Part shown: piece after piece, positions 35,447 through 43,148 of the stretch | Position numbering within the stretch: the first letter of the stretch is position 1 | Layout of the letters: each line of letters opens with the position of its first letter | Assembly: GCA_005792145.1 (NCBI GenBank) | Contig: SXSS01000105.1 | Span: forward strand, 1-49,573 | DNA length: 49,573 nt | Reading direction: 5' to 3' | Source of the DNA: Planctomycetia bacterium | GTDB lineage: Bacteria; Planctomycetota; Phycisphaerae; Phycisphaerales; SM1A02 | The notes under the pieces: model-generated | Seen by the model: only the letters and a program-made list of their open reading frames with translations | Databases searched by the model: none | Told to the model about the DNA's origin: nothing | Translations under genes and position numbers: made by a program

Positions 35447-35536
35447 AGAGATGGCGCACAGTTTGTGATTGCGCGTCGCCAAATTGAGTGAAGAATATTT
35501 TTCGCTTCCGTTGCCACGCCACCGTTGCGGGCAGTA

Positions 35537-37510
35537 TCAGCTCGAACGCAGTCTCGCCGCGACCAGGTTTTCCGCGCCGCCCGCGACGATCAGTTCTTGT
35601 GCCGCAGGACTGAGTGGTGGGAATGTGAATGTCTTTCCCGCAGCGGAAATCGACGAGGTTCGATAGTCGATGGTGATTTCAGGACCGACCGTGGTCAAAC
35701 TTTTGTTCGCCAAAGTCGCGCGAAGATGCGCGACAAATTCTGGACACTCGAAAACAACGAATCCATTGTTGAACGCATTGCGCTTGTATGTCTCGGAGAA
35801 GCTGCTGGCAATCACGCAGGGGACTGCCTTAAACTTGAGCGACGTCGCCGCTTGTTCTCGGCTTGAACCTGTGCCGAAATTGAGTCCGCCGACAACGATG
35901 TCGCCCGAGCGATACATCACATTGAAGTTTGGGTCGAAGTTTTCGAAAGTCACTGCCGCCATCTGCTCTGGCGTGAAATTGTCGTTGTATGTGTGCTTTC
36001 CTGCATAGATGCCGTCGGTGTTGAGATTGTCCTTATCCAGCAGCAACGCTCGGCCATTGACGCTGGCAGGAAATCCCGCAATGATTTCCACAGTGCTCGC
36101 CGCGCGCGCGGCACTCTTGGCGCGTCGAATCGCAGTCCCAGCAGGTTGATTCGAAAACTTTTGCGGCGCACAAATGAATCCTGCAAGAGCGCTCGCCGCT
36201 ACGACAGCTGGTGATGCGAGATAGACCTGCGAATCTGGATCTCCCATTCGTCCTTTGAAGTTTCGATTGGTCGCACTGATTGCAACCTCACCTTTGCCGA
36301 CAAGTCCGCGCCCAAGACCAATGCACGTTCCGCATCCTGGCGGCAGCGCAATCGCACCGGCATCGACGAGCGTCTTCCAGTCTCCGCTTGCTTCTGCATT
36401 CGCTTGCACTTCTGCGCTCGCTGCTGCGAGATAGAACTCGACGCCCGCTGCGACGCGTCCACCTTTGGCGCGCACGACTGCCGCAGCATCGCGAAGATCT
36501 TCGACGCGCGCGTTGACGCACGAAAGCAAATACGCCTTCTGAATTGGAATGTGTTTGGATTCCATATCCGGCAACGAGACCATCGTCTTGACTTCATTTG
36601 GCCCAGAAACATGCGGAACGACCGTAGAAAGATCAAGTTCCAATTCGATGGCATATGACGCATCGGCATCAGCAGTCAGGTTGGCGCGATCTTTCCACCA
36701 CGCGTCAATGTGTGCCAGCGAGTATCCAGATCGAGATTTTTCACTGCGCGTTCCAGGTCTTCGATCGCCGGCGAAAGTTGCGGCGCGCGACTTGAGATAT
36801 CCAACTGTCACTTCGTCAAACGGAAAAAGTCCGGCGAGTGCTCCCCATTCTGTTGTCATGTTGGAGATTGTCATTCGCGCATCCATCGAGAGCGCGGCAA
36901 CACCATCGCCAAGAAACTCCACAGCGTGATTCAAGACCTCGTCGTGATTGAATAATCCGCAGAGTGCGATGATCACATCTTTGCCTGTGACTCCAGCGGC
37001 AAGTTTTCCGCGCAAGAGAATCTTTGCAACAGGTGGAACTTGCCACCACGTCACGCCAGTCGCCCAAATGCTCGCGGCATCGGTGCGAACAACTGGCGTG
37101 CCCAGAGCGGCGACCGCGCCATACAAATTCGAATGCGAATCGCTCCCGACAACGAGCGAGCCTGGAACAACATATCCCTGCTCGACCATCACTTGATGGC
37201 TGATGCCGGTGCCTGGCGGGTAGTAATCCACGCCGTGCTCGCGCGCGAAGGCCTGAATCTTGGCGTATTTGCCGAGGTTTTCTGGAGTGACATTCTGAAT
37301 GTCGTGATCGATCGCAAAGACGGGTTGCGATGGATCAGCGATTTTCGTCGCGCCGATTTGCTTGAACTTTGGAATGACTGCGCCAGTGTTGTCGTGGGTC
37401 ATCACGTGGCGTGGACGGATTGAGATGAAGTCGCCTGCGTGGACTTTCGTCCCTGCAGGCAATCCGTCAGCGTGGCGCGCAGCAATTTTTTCAACAAGCG
37501 TGAGTGACAT
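35537..37510 (-). CDS. Single-chain aconitase-family hydro-lyase, homoaconitase-like
   Basis: 657 residues from the ATG at 37510 (MSLTLVEK), preceded by GGAG six bases upstream. The [4Fe-4S] ligands are Cys331 in YLLSCVNAR and Cys393/Cys396 in PPGCGTCIGLG; the swivel domain has GGLNFGTGSSREQAATSLKF. The N-terminal half (HVMTHDNTGAVIPKFKQIGA, DHDIQN, GVDYYPPGTGISHQVMVEQG, ATGVTWWQVPPVAK, NMTTEWGALAG) recalls fungal homoaconitase Lys4/LysF more than AcnA, AcnB or LeuC. It is shorter than AcnA (~890). Homoaconitase would point to lysine synthesis, but the downstream position after ATP-citrate-lyase-like genes favours citrate/isocitrate as substrates. Last gene of the run AclB - AclA - HD - this gene. 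Confidence 0.85.
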   Translation of the reverse strand: MSLTLVEKIAARHADGLPAGTKVHAGDFISIRPRHVMTHDNTGAVIPKFKQIGATKIADPSQPVFAIDHDIQNVTPENLGKYAKIQAFAREHGVDYYPPGTGISHQVMVEQGYVVPGSLVVGSDSHSNLYGAVAALGTPVVRTDAASIWATGVTWWQVPPVAKILLRGKLAAGVTGKDVIIALCGLFNHDEVLNHAVEFLGDGVAALSMDARMTISNMTTEWGALAGLFPFDEVTVGYLKSRAATFAGDRRPGTRSEKSRSGYSLAHIDAWWKDRANLTADADASYAIELELDLSTVVPHVSGPNEVKTMVSLPDMESKHIPIQKAYLLSCVNARVEDLRDAAAVVRAKGGRVAAGVEFYLAAASAEVQANAEASGDWKTLVDAGAIALPPGCGTCIGLGRGLVGKGEVAISATNRNFKGRMGDPDSQVYLASPAVVAASALAGFICAPQKFSNQPAGTAIRRAKSAARAASTVEIIAGFPASVNGRALLLDKDNLNTDGIYAGKHTYNDNFTPEQMAAVTFENFDPNFNVMYRSGDIVVGGLNFGTGSSREQAATSLKFKAVPCVIASSFSETYKRNAFNNGFVVFECPEFVAHLRATLANKSLTTVGPEITIDYRTSSISAAGKTFTFPPLSPAAQELIVAGGAENLVAARLRSS

Positions 37511-37563
37511 AGTTGCTCCAAAGATCAAGTTGCGTGATCAAGTCCAGCGATCCTGTCTAGCGA

Positions 37564-38184
37564 TCAAGATTTTTTAGCGGCGCGTTTGCCGAGGAACTTC
37601 GCAATGTCAAAGTCAACGAAATCGGCGTGATGGAAAATAATCGATTCGATGGATCGTTCCATCTTGTCGCCTTCGTGACTGTGGGTCGCAATGATGTGCA
37701 TCACTTCGCCTGGGATGCCGTGCTTGTATGCCAACGCAACCCCTGTGAATGGATGTCGCACTTGCTGGCCAAATGTTCCTTGAACGACTTTGCCCGAAGC
37801 GTCCTTATCGAACTCCAACGGCTTTCCACAATCAGCAAGCAGAGCGCCTGCGATCAAATAGTCGTGTTGGATCGGGATATCGCAGCGAAAACTGCTTTCA
37901 AGCACGCCTGCGATGGCAATGCATTGCAATACACAGGAATTCAAGTGCTCGATGAATGTCATTTCGATATCGCCAGCGAGCAGCGTGAACTTGACCGCGC
38001 GAAGTTCCTCGAAGGTCCATCCTTTGCCGCCGCATCCTGTCGCGATCGCTTCATTCCAAACGGCGGCGACCTTTGCGCGCAATGTTTCGTCCTTGATTTT
38101 CAGGAGGCTGGGAAAGAGCTCGGCGATTTCAGCGACGCCGAGGTTGGTGCGAGGATGAGAAGGGGATTTTGTCATAGTGGTCAT
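37564..38184 (-). CDS. HD-domain-like protein with altered HD dyad
   Basis: 206 residues, probably cytoplasmic, mostly helical. The overall pattern follows the HD/HDIG phosphohydrolase fold: His80 in FIEHLNSC, AGALLADCGKPLEF where HDIG proteins have LLHDIGK, His144 in RHPFTGVALA, His168/His170 in IIATHSHEGD, and Asp188 in FHHADFVDFD. The defining His of the HD pair is Ala117 here (Ala-Asp), so one metal ligand is missing or supplied elsewhere. It sits between the citrate-lyase-like and aconitase-like genes, with gaps of 33 and 53 bp. A regulatory, nucleotide-binding or accessory role for the operon is possible; no activity can be assigned. Confidence 0.7.
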   Translation of the reverse strand: MTTMTKSPSHPRTNLGVAEIAELFPSLLKIKDETLRAKVAAVWNEAIATGCGGKGWTFEELRAVKFTLLAGDIEMTFIEHLNSCVLQCIAIAGVLESSFRCDIPIQHDYLIAGALLADCGKPLEFDKDASGKVVQGTFGQQVRHPFTGVALAYKHGIPGEVMHIIATHSHEGDKMERSIESIIFHHADFVDFDIAKFLGKRAAKKS

Positions 38185-38217
38185 ATTGCTCTCAAGATAT
38201 GGTGAAGTGAAGGGGAG

Positions 38218-39933
38218 TCAAGAAGAGGGGAGTGAACGCGCGGATGGTCCGTCATATCCGTGATTGACGGGGTCGATTCGCCGCATTGGTTTTTCTCGTG
38301 TTTGTTCTTCAACCACATGCGCGACCAGTCCTGGTGTTCGCGCAATCATAAAGATGCCGTTGAAGACAGATGGATTGATTCCAACATCGGCAAGTATCGC
38401 GCCAATCGCGCCATCAACATTGATTGGTAGCGGTTTCTTCGCATCTGCGAAGCATTTTTCCACTGCGCGAGCCGCCTTCATATGAGCTCCATCAACGCCT
38501 GCTTCTTGCGCAAGCGTGAAGAGCCGTGCAGTGCGTGGATCTTTCGTGTGGTATCGATGTCCGAAGCCAGGCATTCTCTCCCCAGCCTCTTTCATCGCAG
38601 CGAGATGGCGCGATGCCGCGTCGTCTATCGAGATCGATTCTTTCGCCGCCCGATCTGCAATCGCTTTCAATTGTCTCGCGCAATCCTCGATCGCGCCGCC
38701 GTGGTGTCGATTGATCGACATGATGCCAGCGGCAACCGACGCACTGAGCGATGCGCCAGTCGATGCAACGGTTCGTGCAGCGAGCGCGCTTGGTGGTGTC
38801 GCACCGTGATCAATCGAAGCGACAAGCACAGCATCCATCAATCGACCGATTGGCGCGGATGGCAATTCGCCAGTCAGAATCAGATGCACGGTTGCGCCGA
38901 ACGATGCTCGTCCCATCAAATCCGCGATGTCATATCCGCGGACGGCAACCTTGTTTGGTTCGATATGTGTGACCGCTGTATGCCACGCCGCAATCTTTTC
39001 TGATTCGCTCATAAGACTTTTCCCTTTGATTCGTTTAAGAATTTCGACCACTGCGCCTGGCAGTTCGCCAAAGGCATCGACGACCGTCGCGCCTGCTTCG
39101 CGCAGTGCGGTCACTTTTCCTGCATGCGTTCCGCGTCCACCTTCGATGATCGCACCCGCATGACTGAAGCGAGTTCCCTCGCGCGCCGCCTTGCCACCGA
39201 TGTATGCAATGACTGGCTTGGTGACTTTGCGATCACGAATCAATTGCGCCAGCTCTTCTTCTTGAGTCGACCCAATTTCACCAAAGATCACGATTGCTTC
39301 AGTCAGTGGATCTGCTTCGAACATCAGCGCGGCTTCTGGAATGCGAATGCCAAGCACCGCATCACCGCCGATGTGCGCGATGGTGGAAATACGCACACCA
39401 GCTTGGCCCAAGTAATAACCAGTGCTTGATGCCATTCCGCCAGAGCGACTGATGATGCCAACGCCAGCAGGAACGCCGGGCTTGAACCACTGACGCGCGC
39501 TTTCTGCGCGACCACCGATCATGCCAACAACACCTTTGCCTGGACTGAGCACGCCGAGTGTGTTTGGACCGAGAAATCTTGCGTTATTGGCACGCGCAGC
39601 TGCCGCAATTTCCATCGCATCCCACACGGGAACGCGATCGGGCACAAGCACTGTCAGTTTGATTCCCGCTTCGATTGCGGAGATCGCAGCATCTTTCACG
39701 CCAGCGGCGGGCACGAATAGAACCGAGATGTCGATGTCACCCAACGCTGCGACAGCTTCCTGTGGCGTGTTGAAAACAGGCACGCCCAGAATTGTTTGTC
39801 CACCTTTGCCAGGCGTGACGCCTGCAATGACATTCGTTCCATATTCACGCATCAACTTTGTGCGAGCTTGACCTTCTCGGCCAGTAATGCCTTGCACAAG
39901 CACGCGCTTTGTTTCGTCAATGAGAATTGCCAT
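38218..39933 (-). CDS. ATP-citrate-lyase-like subunit: CoA-ligase alpha fused to citrate-synthase domain
   Basis: 571 residues. The N-terminal ~300 residues match succinyl-CoA synthetase alpha: RVLVQGITGREGQARTKLMR, CoA-binding VTPGKGGQTILGVPVFNT, FLGPNTLGVLSPGKG and the phosphohistidine His258 in RFSHAGAIIEGG. From ~315 on it is a citrate-synthase/citryl-CoA-lyase domain with the triad His411 (NRHHGGAIEDC), His459 (MPGFGHRYHTKDPRT) and Asp507 (LPINVDGAIGA). This fusion is the layout of the AclA-type subunit of ATP-citrate lyase, which splits citrate to acetyl-CoA and oxaloacetate using ATP and CoA. The start overlaps the stop of its partner by one base (TGATG). A reversible citrate-forming role is also conceivable. 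Confidence 0.82.
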   Translation of the reverse strand: MAILIDETKRVLVQGITGREGQARTKLMREYGTNVIAGVTPGKGGQTILGVPVFNTPQEAVAALGDIDISVLFVPAAGVKDAAISAIEAGIKLTVLVPDRVPVWDAMEIAAAARANNARFLGPNTLGVLSPGKGVVGMIGGRAESARQWFKPGVPAGVGIISRSGGMASSTGYYLGQAGVRISTIAHIGGDAVLGIRIPEAALMFEADPLTEAIVIFGEIGSTQEEELAQLIRDRKVTKPVIAYIGGKAAREGTRFSHAGAIIEGGRGTHAGKVTALREAGATVVDAFGELPGAVVEILKRIKGKSLMSESEKIAAWHTAVTHIEPNKVAVRGYDIADLMGRASFGATVHLILTGELPSAPIGRLMDAVLVASIDHGATPPSALAARTVASTGASLSASVAAGIMSINRHHGGAIEDCARQLKAIADRAAKESISIDDAASRHLAAMKEAGERMPGFGHRYHTKDPRTARLFTLAQEAGVDGAHMKAARAVEKCFADAKKPLPINVDGAIGAILADVGINPSVFNGIFMIARTPGLVAHVVEEQTREKPMRRIDPVNHGYDGPSARSLPSS

Positions 39934-41513
39934 CAGCGCGCTCCTTGCGAAGTCGCGGGAGCGGTTGCGTGTTTGGCGCTTGGAACAATTCCAGCAAGTC
40001 CTGGAATATCAAGTTCCAAATAAAAGCCTTCAACGCCAGCGATGCGACATTCAACATCGCATGCGAGCAGTTCAGAATCCTTCGACGCAAAATCTTCAGC
40101 CGAAAGCGAAATCGCAGGCGCACCGCCGCGGTCGATGACCAATCCGCTCGAATGTGTTTCGATCGCTCGGCGAATCTGCGACCACTTCGCGCTGTCAATC
40201 CAAACGCGTCCACTTTTGACGGGGAATGATGTTGCGGAAGGATCCTTGACGAACGCGGGCAGTCGCGGCGCACGCGGCATCCATTTTTTCCCGCCAGCGC
40301 TGTTGACAAGTTCTGCGAATCGCGACGCAATCATCGCGGGCGAATCTGTCTTGCGATATCCCTCAACTGGCGCTTTCAGCAATTCGGACATTCGCCGAAG
40401 AATGTCGACCGCGCGATCTTCCGTGTTTCCACCAAGTCGAATCACAGCGGGGATATCAAGGTCAAGTTCCCAGAACGCTTTGGCGAGTCCATACGCGGAC
40501 CAATACTGTTCTTGACTTGCGACGCCAGAACCAGATCCGAAATAGCCGACCAGATCAGGCTGTGCAAGGATGATTCGACTTGCACGATAGACCTTTGATG
40601 CGGAGGGATTTCCGCTGGTGTCAGTGAAGTTTGCAATGGTGAATCCCGCATTGACAATCGCATCCATCGACATCATCGATCCACCACCACCTGCGCCGTG
40701 AAATCCAACGAGCCCTCGCGTGTCCTTGCTTGCAGCTGTCGCCAACTGCGCGAAATAAAATGTTCCGCGGTGATCGCTTTGTTCTGCGGCGTATGCCACG
40801 CGCTCGAGTTCCGTTGGTGGATGATCAAATTCTCGAGCGATCTCGATGCCGAGATCGGGATGTCGAACGACGGCATAATCGTCGATGGTGATTCTGCAAT
40901 CTGCCGCGACGAATTTTCCATCGGTTGTCAGCACCAAAGGATTGATTTCCAAAGATCGCGCTTCCACAGATCGCGCGGCAGCGAAGAGTTTGTGAATCGA
41001 TTCGCACAATCCTTGAATTTGTGCCGTGGAAAGTCCGCACGAGGCAACGGCAGAACGCACCGCGGAATCGTCGGGTCCTTTGGTCACTTCGCAGGGGATT
41101 CTGCGTGTCGATGTCGCGCGTTCTTCAATTCCACTTCCGCCGCCATCCGCGAAGATGATGACTGGGGCGCGCGCGGCGTCATCGATGGCAAATGAGAGGA
41201 AGAACTCGCGTGCGATCGATATTTTTTCTTCGACCAACACCGCTTCGACTGGAAATTGTCCAACTTTCATCGCAAGCATCCGTGCCGCGTGCGAACTTGC
41301 TTGATCGGGTGTTCGGGCGAATGCGACGCCGCCGATTGCGGCTCGGCCAGTCATCCACGCTTGAATCTTGATGACGACTTCGCCGCCGTCGGTGAGCAAT
41401 TCATTCGCCGCAACTGCGGCTTGTTCAGAAGTTGTCACAGCGCGACCGCGAGGAATACTGAATCCGTTTGTCGCGAGGATTGCTTTGCCTTGATGTTCGT
41501 GCAGGCGTGCCAT
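39933..41513 (-). CDS. ATP-citrate-lyase-like subunit: ATP-grasp/CoA-ligase beta with C-terminal extension
   Basis: 526 residues from the ATG at 41513 (MARLHEHQGKAILATNGF), the conserved N-terminus of succinyl-CoA synthetase beta; the frame opens at 41552 but overlaps nothing useful. The ATP-grasp part has EVVIKIQAWMTGRA, VLVEEKISIAREFFLSFAID and LEINPLVLTTDGKFVAADCR. The CoA-ligase part has GLVGFHGAGGGGSMMSMDAI, FTDTSGNPSASKVYRASRII and VIRLGGNTEDRAVDIL. After about residue 400 there is a ~120-residue extension (WIDSAKWSQIRRAIETHSSG, LLACDVECRIAGVEGFYLEL) absent from Chlorobium AclB (~400 residues) as I know it. It pairs with the fused subunit downstream to make the ATP-using complex. The ORF lies 35 bp after the DinB-like gene. 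Confidence 0.8.
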   Translation of the reverse strand: MARLHEHQGKAILATNGFSIPRGRAVTTSEQAAVAANELLTDGGEVVIKIQAWMTGRAAIGGVAFARTPDQASSHAARMLAMKVGQFPVEAVLVEEKISIAREFFLSFAIDDAARAPVIIFADGGGSGIEERATSTRRIPCEVTKGPDDSAVRSAVASCGLSTAQIQGLCESIHKLFAAARSVEARSLEINPLVLTTDGKFVAADCRITIDDYAVVRHPDLGIEIAREFDHPPTELERVAYAAEQSDHRGTFYFAQLATAASKDTRGLVGFHGAGGGGSMMSMDAIVNAGFTIANFTDTSGNPSASKVYRASRIILAQPDLVGYFGSGSGVASQEQYWSAYGLAKAFWELDLDIPAVIRLGGNTEDRAVDILRRMSELLKAPVEGYRKTDSPAMIASRFAELVNSAGGKKWMPRAPRLPAFVKDPSATSFPVKSGRVWIDSAKWSQIRRAIETHSSGLVIDRGGAPAISLSAEDFASKDSELLACDVECRIAGVEGFYLELDIPGLAGIVPSAKHATAPATSQGAR

Positions 41514-41548
41514 TGAGAGCTTTAAGATAGCAGTCGATGCCGAAGCGA

Positions 41549-42127
41549 TCACGATGGTTCGGACAACCTCGCCGCGACCGGAGAGGTCGGCAAAACACGA
41601 TTAAATCCAGCGCCTCGGCGTAAGTCGGTCAATTGTCCCGCGTGCAATCCGTTATGAAAGCACAATCGAATGGCAAGAGCATCGATTCGCAGTGGATCAC
41701 CGTTCCATAAAACGGTTTCTTGCAATCGCTGCGCGGGAAGCGATTCCAAAACGCAAGCAAGTTCTTCTATCGCACGCGAAAAAATTTCCTGGCCACGAGC
41801 AAGCGAAGGATAAAAGTTGGGGTCACTGAGAGGCATTGAATCTTTCATCACATCGTCAGCTCGAAATCTGACGGAGGAGCTTTGCGCGCCATCCGAACCA
41901 TCCTCGGGCGCAAAGTCTTTCTCATTCATAGCGGGGCCACCAATCAAATGCCCAAATCGTGCCATCGTGTACGCAGTGTGGCCGAGAATCCATATCGGAT
42001 GATTCGGCATTCCTGGTCGCTGCATGGCACGGTTGCTCTCGTCAAAGCCCCGCAGAAAGCGCAAGAGCAGTGGGGCGGATCCGCGGATCATCAGCGCAAG
42101 GGTGGATGGAGATGTTTGGTTGGTCAT
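41549..42127 (-). CDS. DinB-family putative metal-dependent protein
   Basis: 192 residues from the ATG at 42127 (MTNQTSPSTLALM), which has GGGAG nine bases upstream; the frame continues to 42214 without support. A four-helix DinB/YfiT-like bundle is suggested by its His pattern: HPIWILGHTAYTMARFGHLIGG near the N-terminal third and FHNGLHAGQLTDLRRGAG near the C-terminus. In the family, three His bind a metal and may help a thiol-transfer reaction; here the substrate is unknown. It is 35 bp upstream of the citrate-lyase-like genes on the same strand and may share their transcript. Confidence 0.72.
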   Translation of the reverse strand: MTNQTSPSTLALMIRGSAPLLLRFLRGFDESNRAMQRPGMPNHPIWILGHTAYTMARFGHLIGGPAMNEKDFAPEDGSDGAQSSSVRFRADDVMKDSMPLSDPNFYPSLARGQEIFSRAIEELACVLESLPAQRLQETVLWNGDPLRIDALAIRLCFHNGLHAGQLTDLRRGAGFNRVLPTSPVAARLSEPS

Positions 42128-42232
42128 AACGCCATTCTCCCAAAGAATGCGAATTCGGTTGGACCAGAAAACTTTAAAAAATTTATGGTTTGACTTGCAA
42201 TTTTTCGTACTCAATCCGACCTTCTAATTGAT

Positions 42233-42331
42233 ATGAAACAGATTCAGGGCCCAAATAAATTTCAGCAAGTCCTTGTCGCCGCTTTCAGCCTTTTCATTGG
42301 CATATTGCTTGCCCGTGCAATGGGTTTGTGA
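42233..42331 (+). CDS. Possible 32-residue single-span membrane protein
   Basis: ATG at 42233 opens a 32-codon frame, MKQIQGPNKFQ then a continuous hydrophobic segment (QVLVAAFSLFIGILLARAMG) ending in Leu and TGA. The polar/basic N-terminus and one membrane span are typical for small membrane proteins. TTGACT lies about 43 bases before the ATG, but no good -10 or Shine-Dalgarno is visible. It is divergent from the DinB-like gene and lies just before the minus-strand terminator of the dockerin-like gene. Could be chance; low confidence. Confidence 0.3.
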   Translation: MKQIQGPNKFQQVLVAAFSLFIGILLARAMGL

Positions 42332-42348
42332 GCGACACAAGATGTCAT

Positions 42349-42375
42349 AAAAAAGCCCCTCGAAATGAGGGGCTT
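42349..42375 (-). terminator. Rho-independent terminator of the dockerin-like gene
   Basis: Perfect 9-bp inverted repeat AAGCCCCTC (42353-42361) / GAGGGGCTT (42367-42375) with a 5-base loop. On the minus strand it is followed by TTTTTTA, the T-run of an intrinsic terminator. It lies 47 bp after the stop of the minus-strand gene at 42423-42929. The plus side lacks a T-run. Confidence 0.85.
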
Positions 42376-42422
42376 GGTGCAAGTCCGTTTTGTGGTTGTC
42401 CAACGACATCTGCTGCGGCGCT

Positions 42423-42929
42423 TTAGGGTACGAGTCCCCAGCGAGCCAACAGCATTCCAAGGTCTTCAGCATTTGTGTGCGTATCACCGTTGAGATCTCC
42501 AGCGAGCGGATTGGGAATGTCCCACCAACCGAGCAAAATATAAACATCTTGTTGATCGATCACGCCGTTGAGATTGAGATCGCCATAACGCGCCTCGCAG
42601 GAATCTAATTTTCCGTCGTTGTCCGCATCAGCCGCACCGTTGGAAATGTCCACGGAATCGCTGATCCCATTTCCGTTGCAGTCGACCAAAGCAACTGCGG
42701 GAACTGGAGGGGCTTCAACCAACTGCTCGCGTGCTTCAATAGTCGCAGGAGCATCTTGAATCCAAGTGGTCCCACTTTTCTTCAAGACGGTTGTCGTTTC
42801 TGCTTGGGCAGTCGCAGTGTTGACTTGCGTTACTACTTTTTTCGTCGCAGTGACGGTGGTGATCGCAACGGTTTCTCCGTATGCGACCGTTGCGAGCGAA
42901 AGAATGACAATAGGTAAGAGTCGTTGCAT
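42423..42929 (-). CDS. Secreted protein with thrombospondin-3/dockerin-like Ca-binding repeats
   Basis: 168 residues. A signal peptide ends near VAYGE; start ATG at 42929 has AGGA at suitable spacing. A Thr/Val-rich linker (ITTVTATKKVVTQVNTATAQ) is followed by Asp/Asn-rich Ca-binding repeats: DCNGNGISDSVDIS and ADADNDGKLDSCE (thrombospondin type-3 style), then a dockerin-like pair GDLNLNGVIDQQDVYILLGW and GDLNGDTHTNAEDLGMLLAR. The same dockerin-like end is found on the haloperoxidase-like protein at 16630-18696. Such modules are common C-terminal tags on planctomycete secreted proteins; here the tag is nearly the whole protein. Function unknown. Confidence 0.78.
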   Translation of the reverse strand: MQRLLPIVILSLATVAYGETVAITTVTATKKVVTQVNTATAQAETTTVLKKSGTTWIQDAPATIEAREQLVEAPPVPAVALVDCNGNGISDSVDISNGAADADNDGKLDSCEARYGDLNLNGVIDQQDVYILLGWWDIPNPLAGDLNGDTHTNAEDLGMLLARWGLVP

Positions 42930-43109
42930 TTGTGTCCTAATAGTGTTGTTTTTTGGAAAGCCACTATCGGCGCTAATGTGAATCGAGCTTAACTTTTGAT
43001 GGATTTATGTAGCAAATGCAGAAGTGAAAAAAACTTTAACCCGAATCGCAAATAGATTCCCAAGAAAACTGAATAGTTCTGTCTATTGGACCTAGCCCAA
43101 AATCCCCAG

Positions 43110-43148
43110 CCCAGAATTTCTTACCCAGAATTTCTTACCCAGAATCAC
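43110..43148. repeat. 14-bp direct repeat, 2.6 copies
   Basis: The unit cccagaatttctta occurs twice in full and once in part, spanning the last codons and stop of the minus-strand gene at 43145-45676 and its immediate downstream sequence. Probably slippage-derived. No secondary structure or known site type is recognised. Confidence 0.6.

Noticed and set aside
24339-39933. A complete methylcitrate (propionate) cycle
   Set aside because: Only a PrpD-family gene is present; no prpB or stand-alone prpC is visible, and PrpD-family enzymes have other roles.
20740-41513. A complete reductive TCA cycle for CO2 fixation
   Set aside because: No 2-oxoglutarate or pyruvate:ferredoxin oxidoreductase genes lie in the window; the citrate-lyase-like pair alone is not enough.
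42224-42547. 107-codon minus-strand frame
   Set aside because: Runs through the clear terminator at 42349-42375 and overlaps the dockerin-like gene in another frame.
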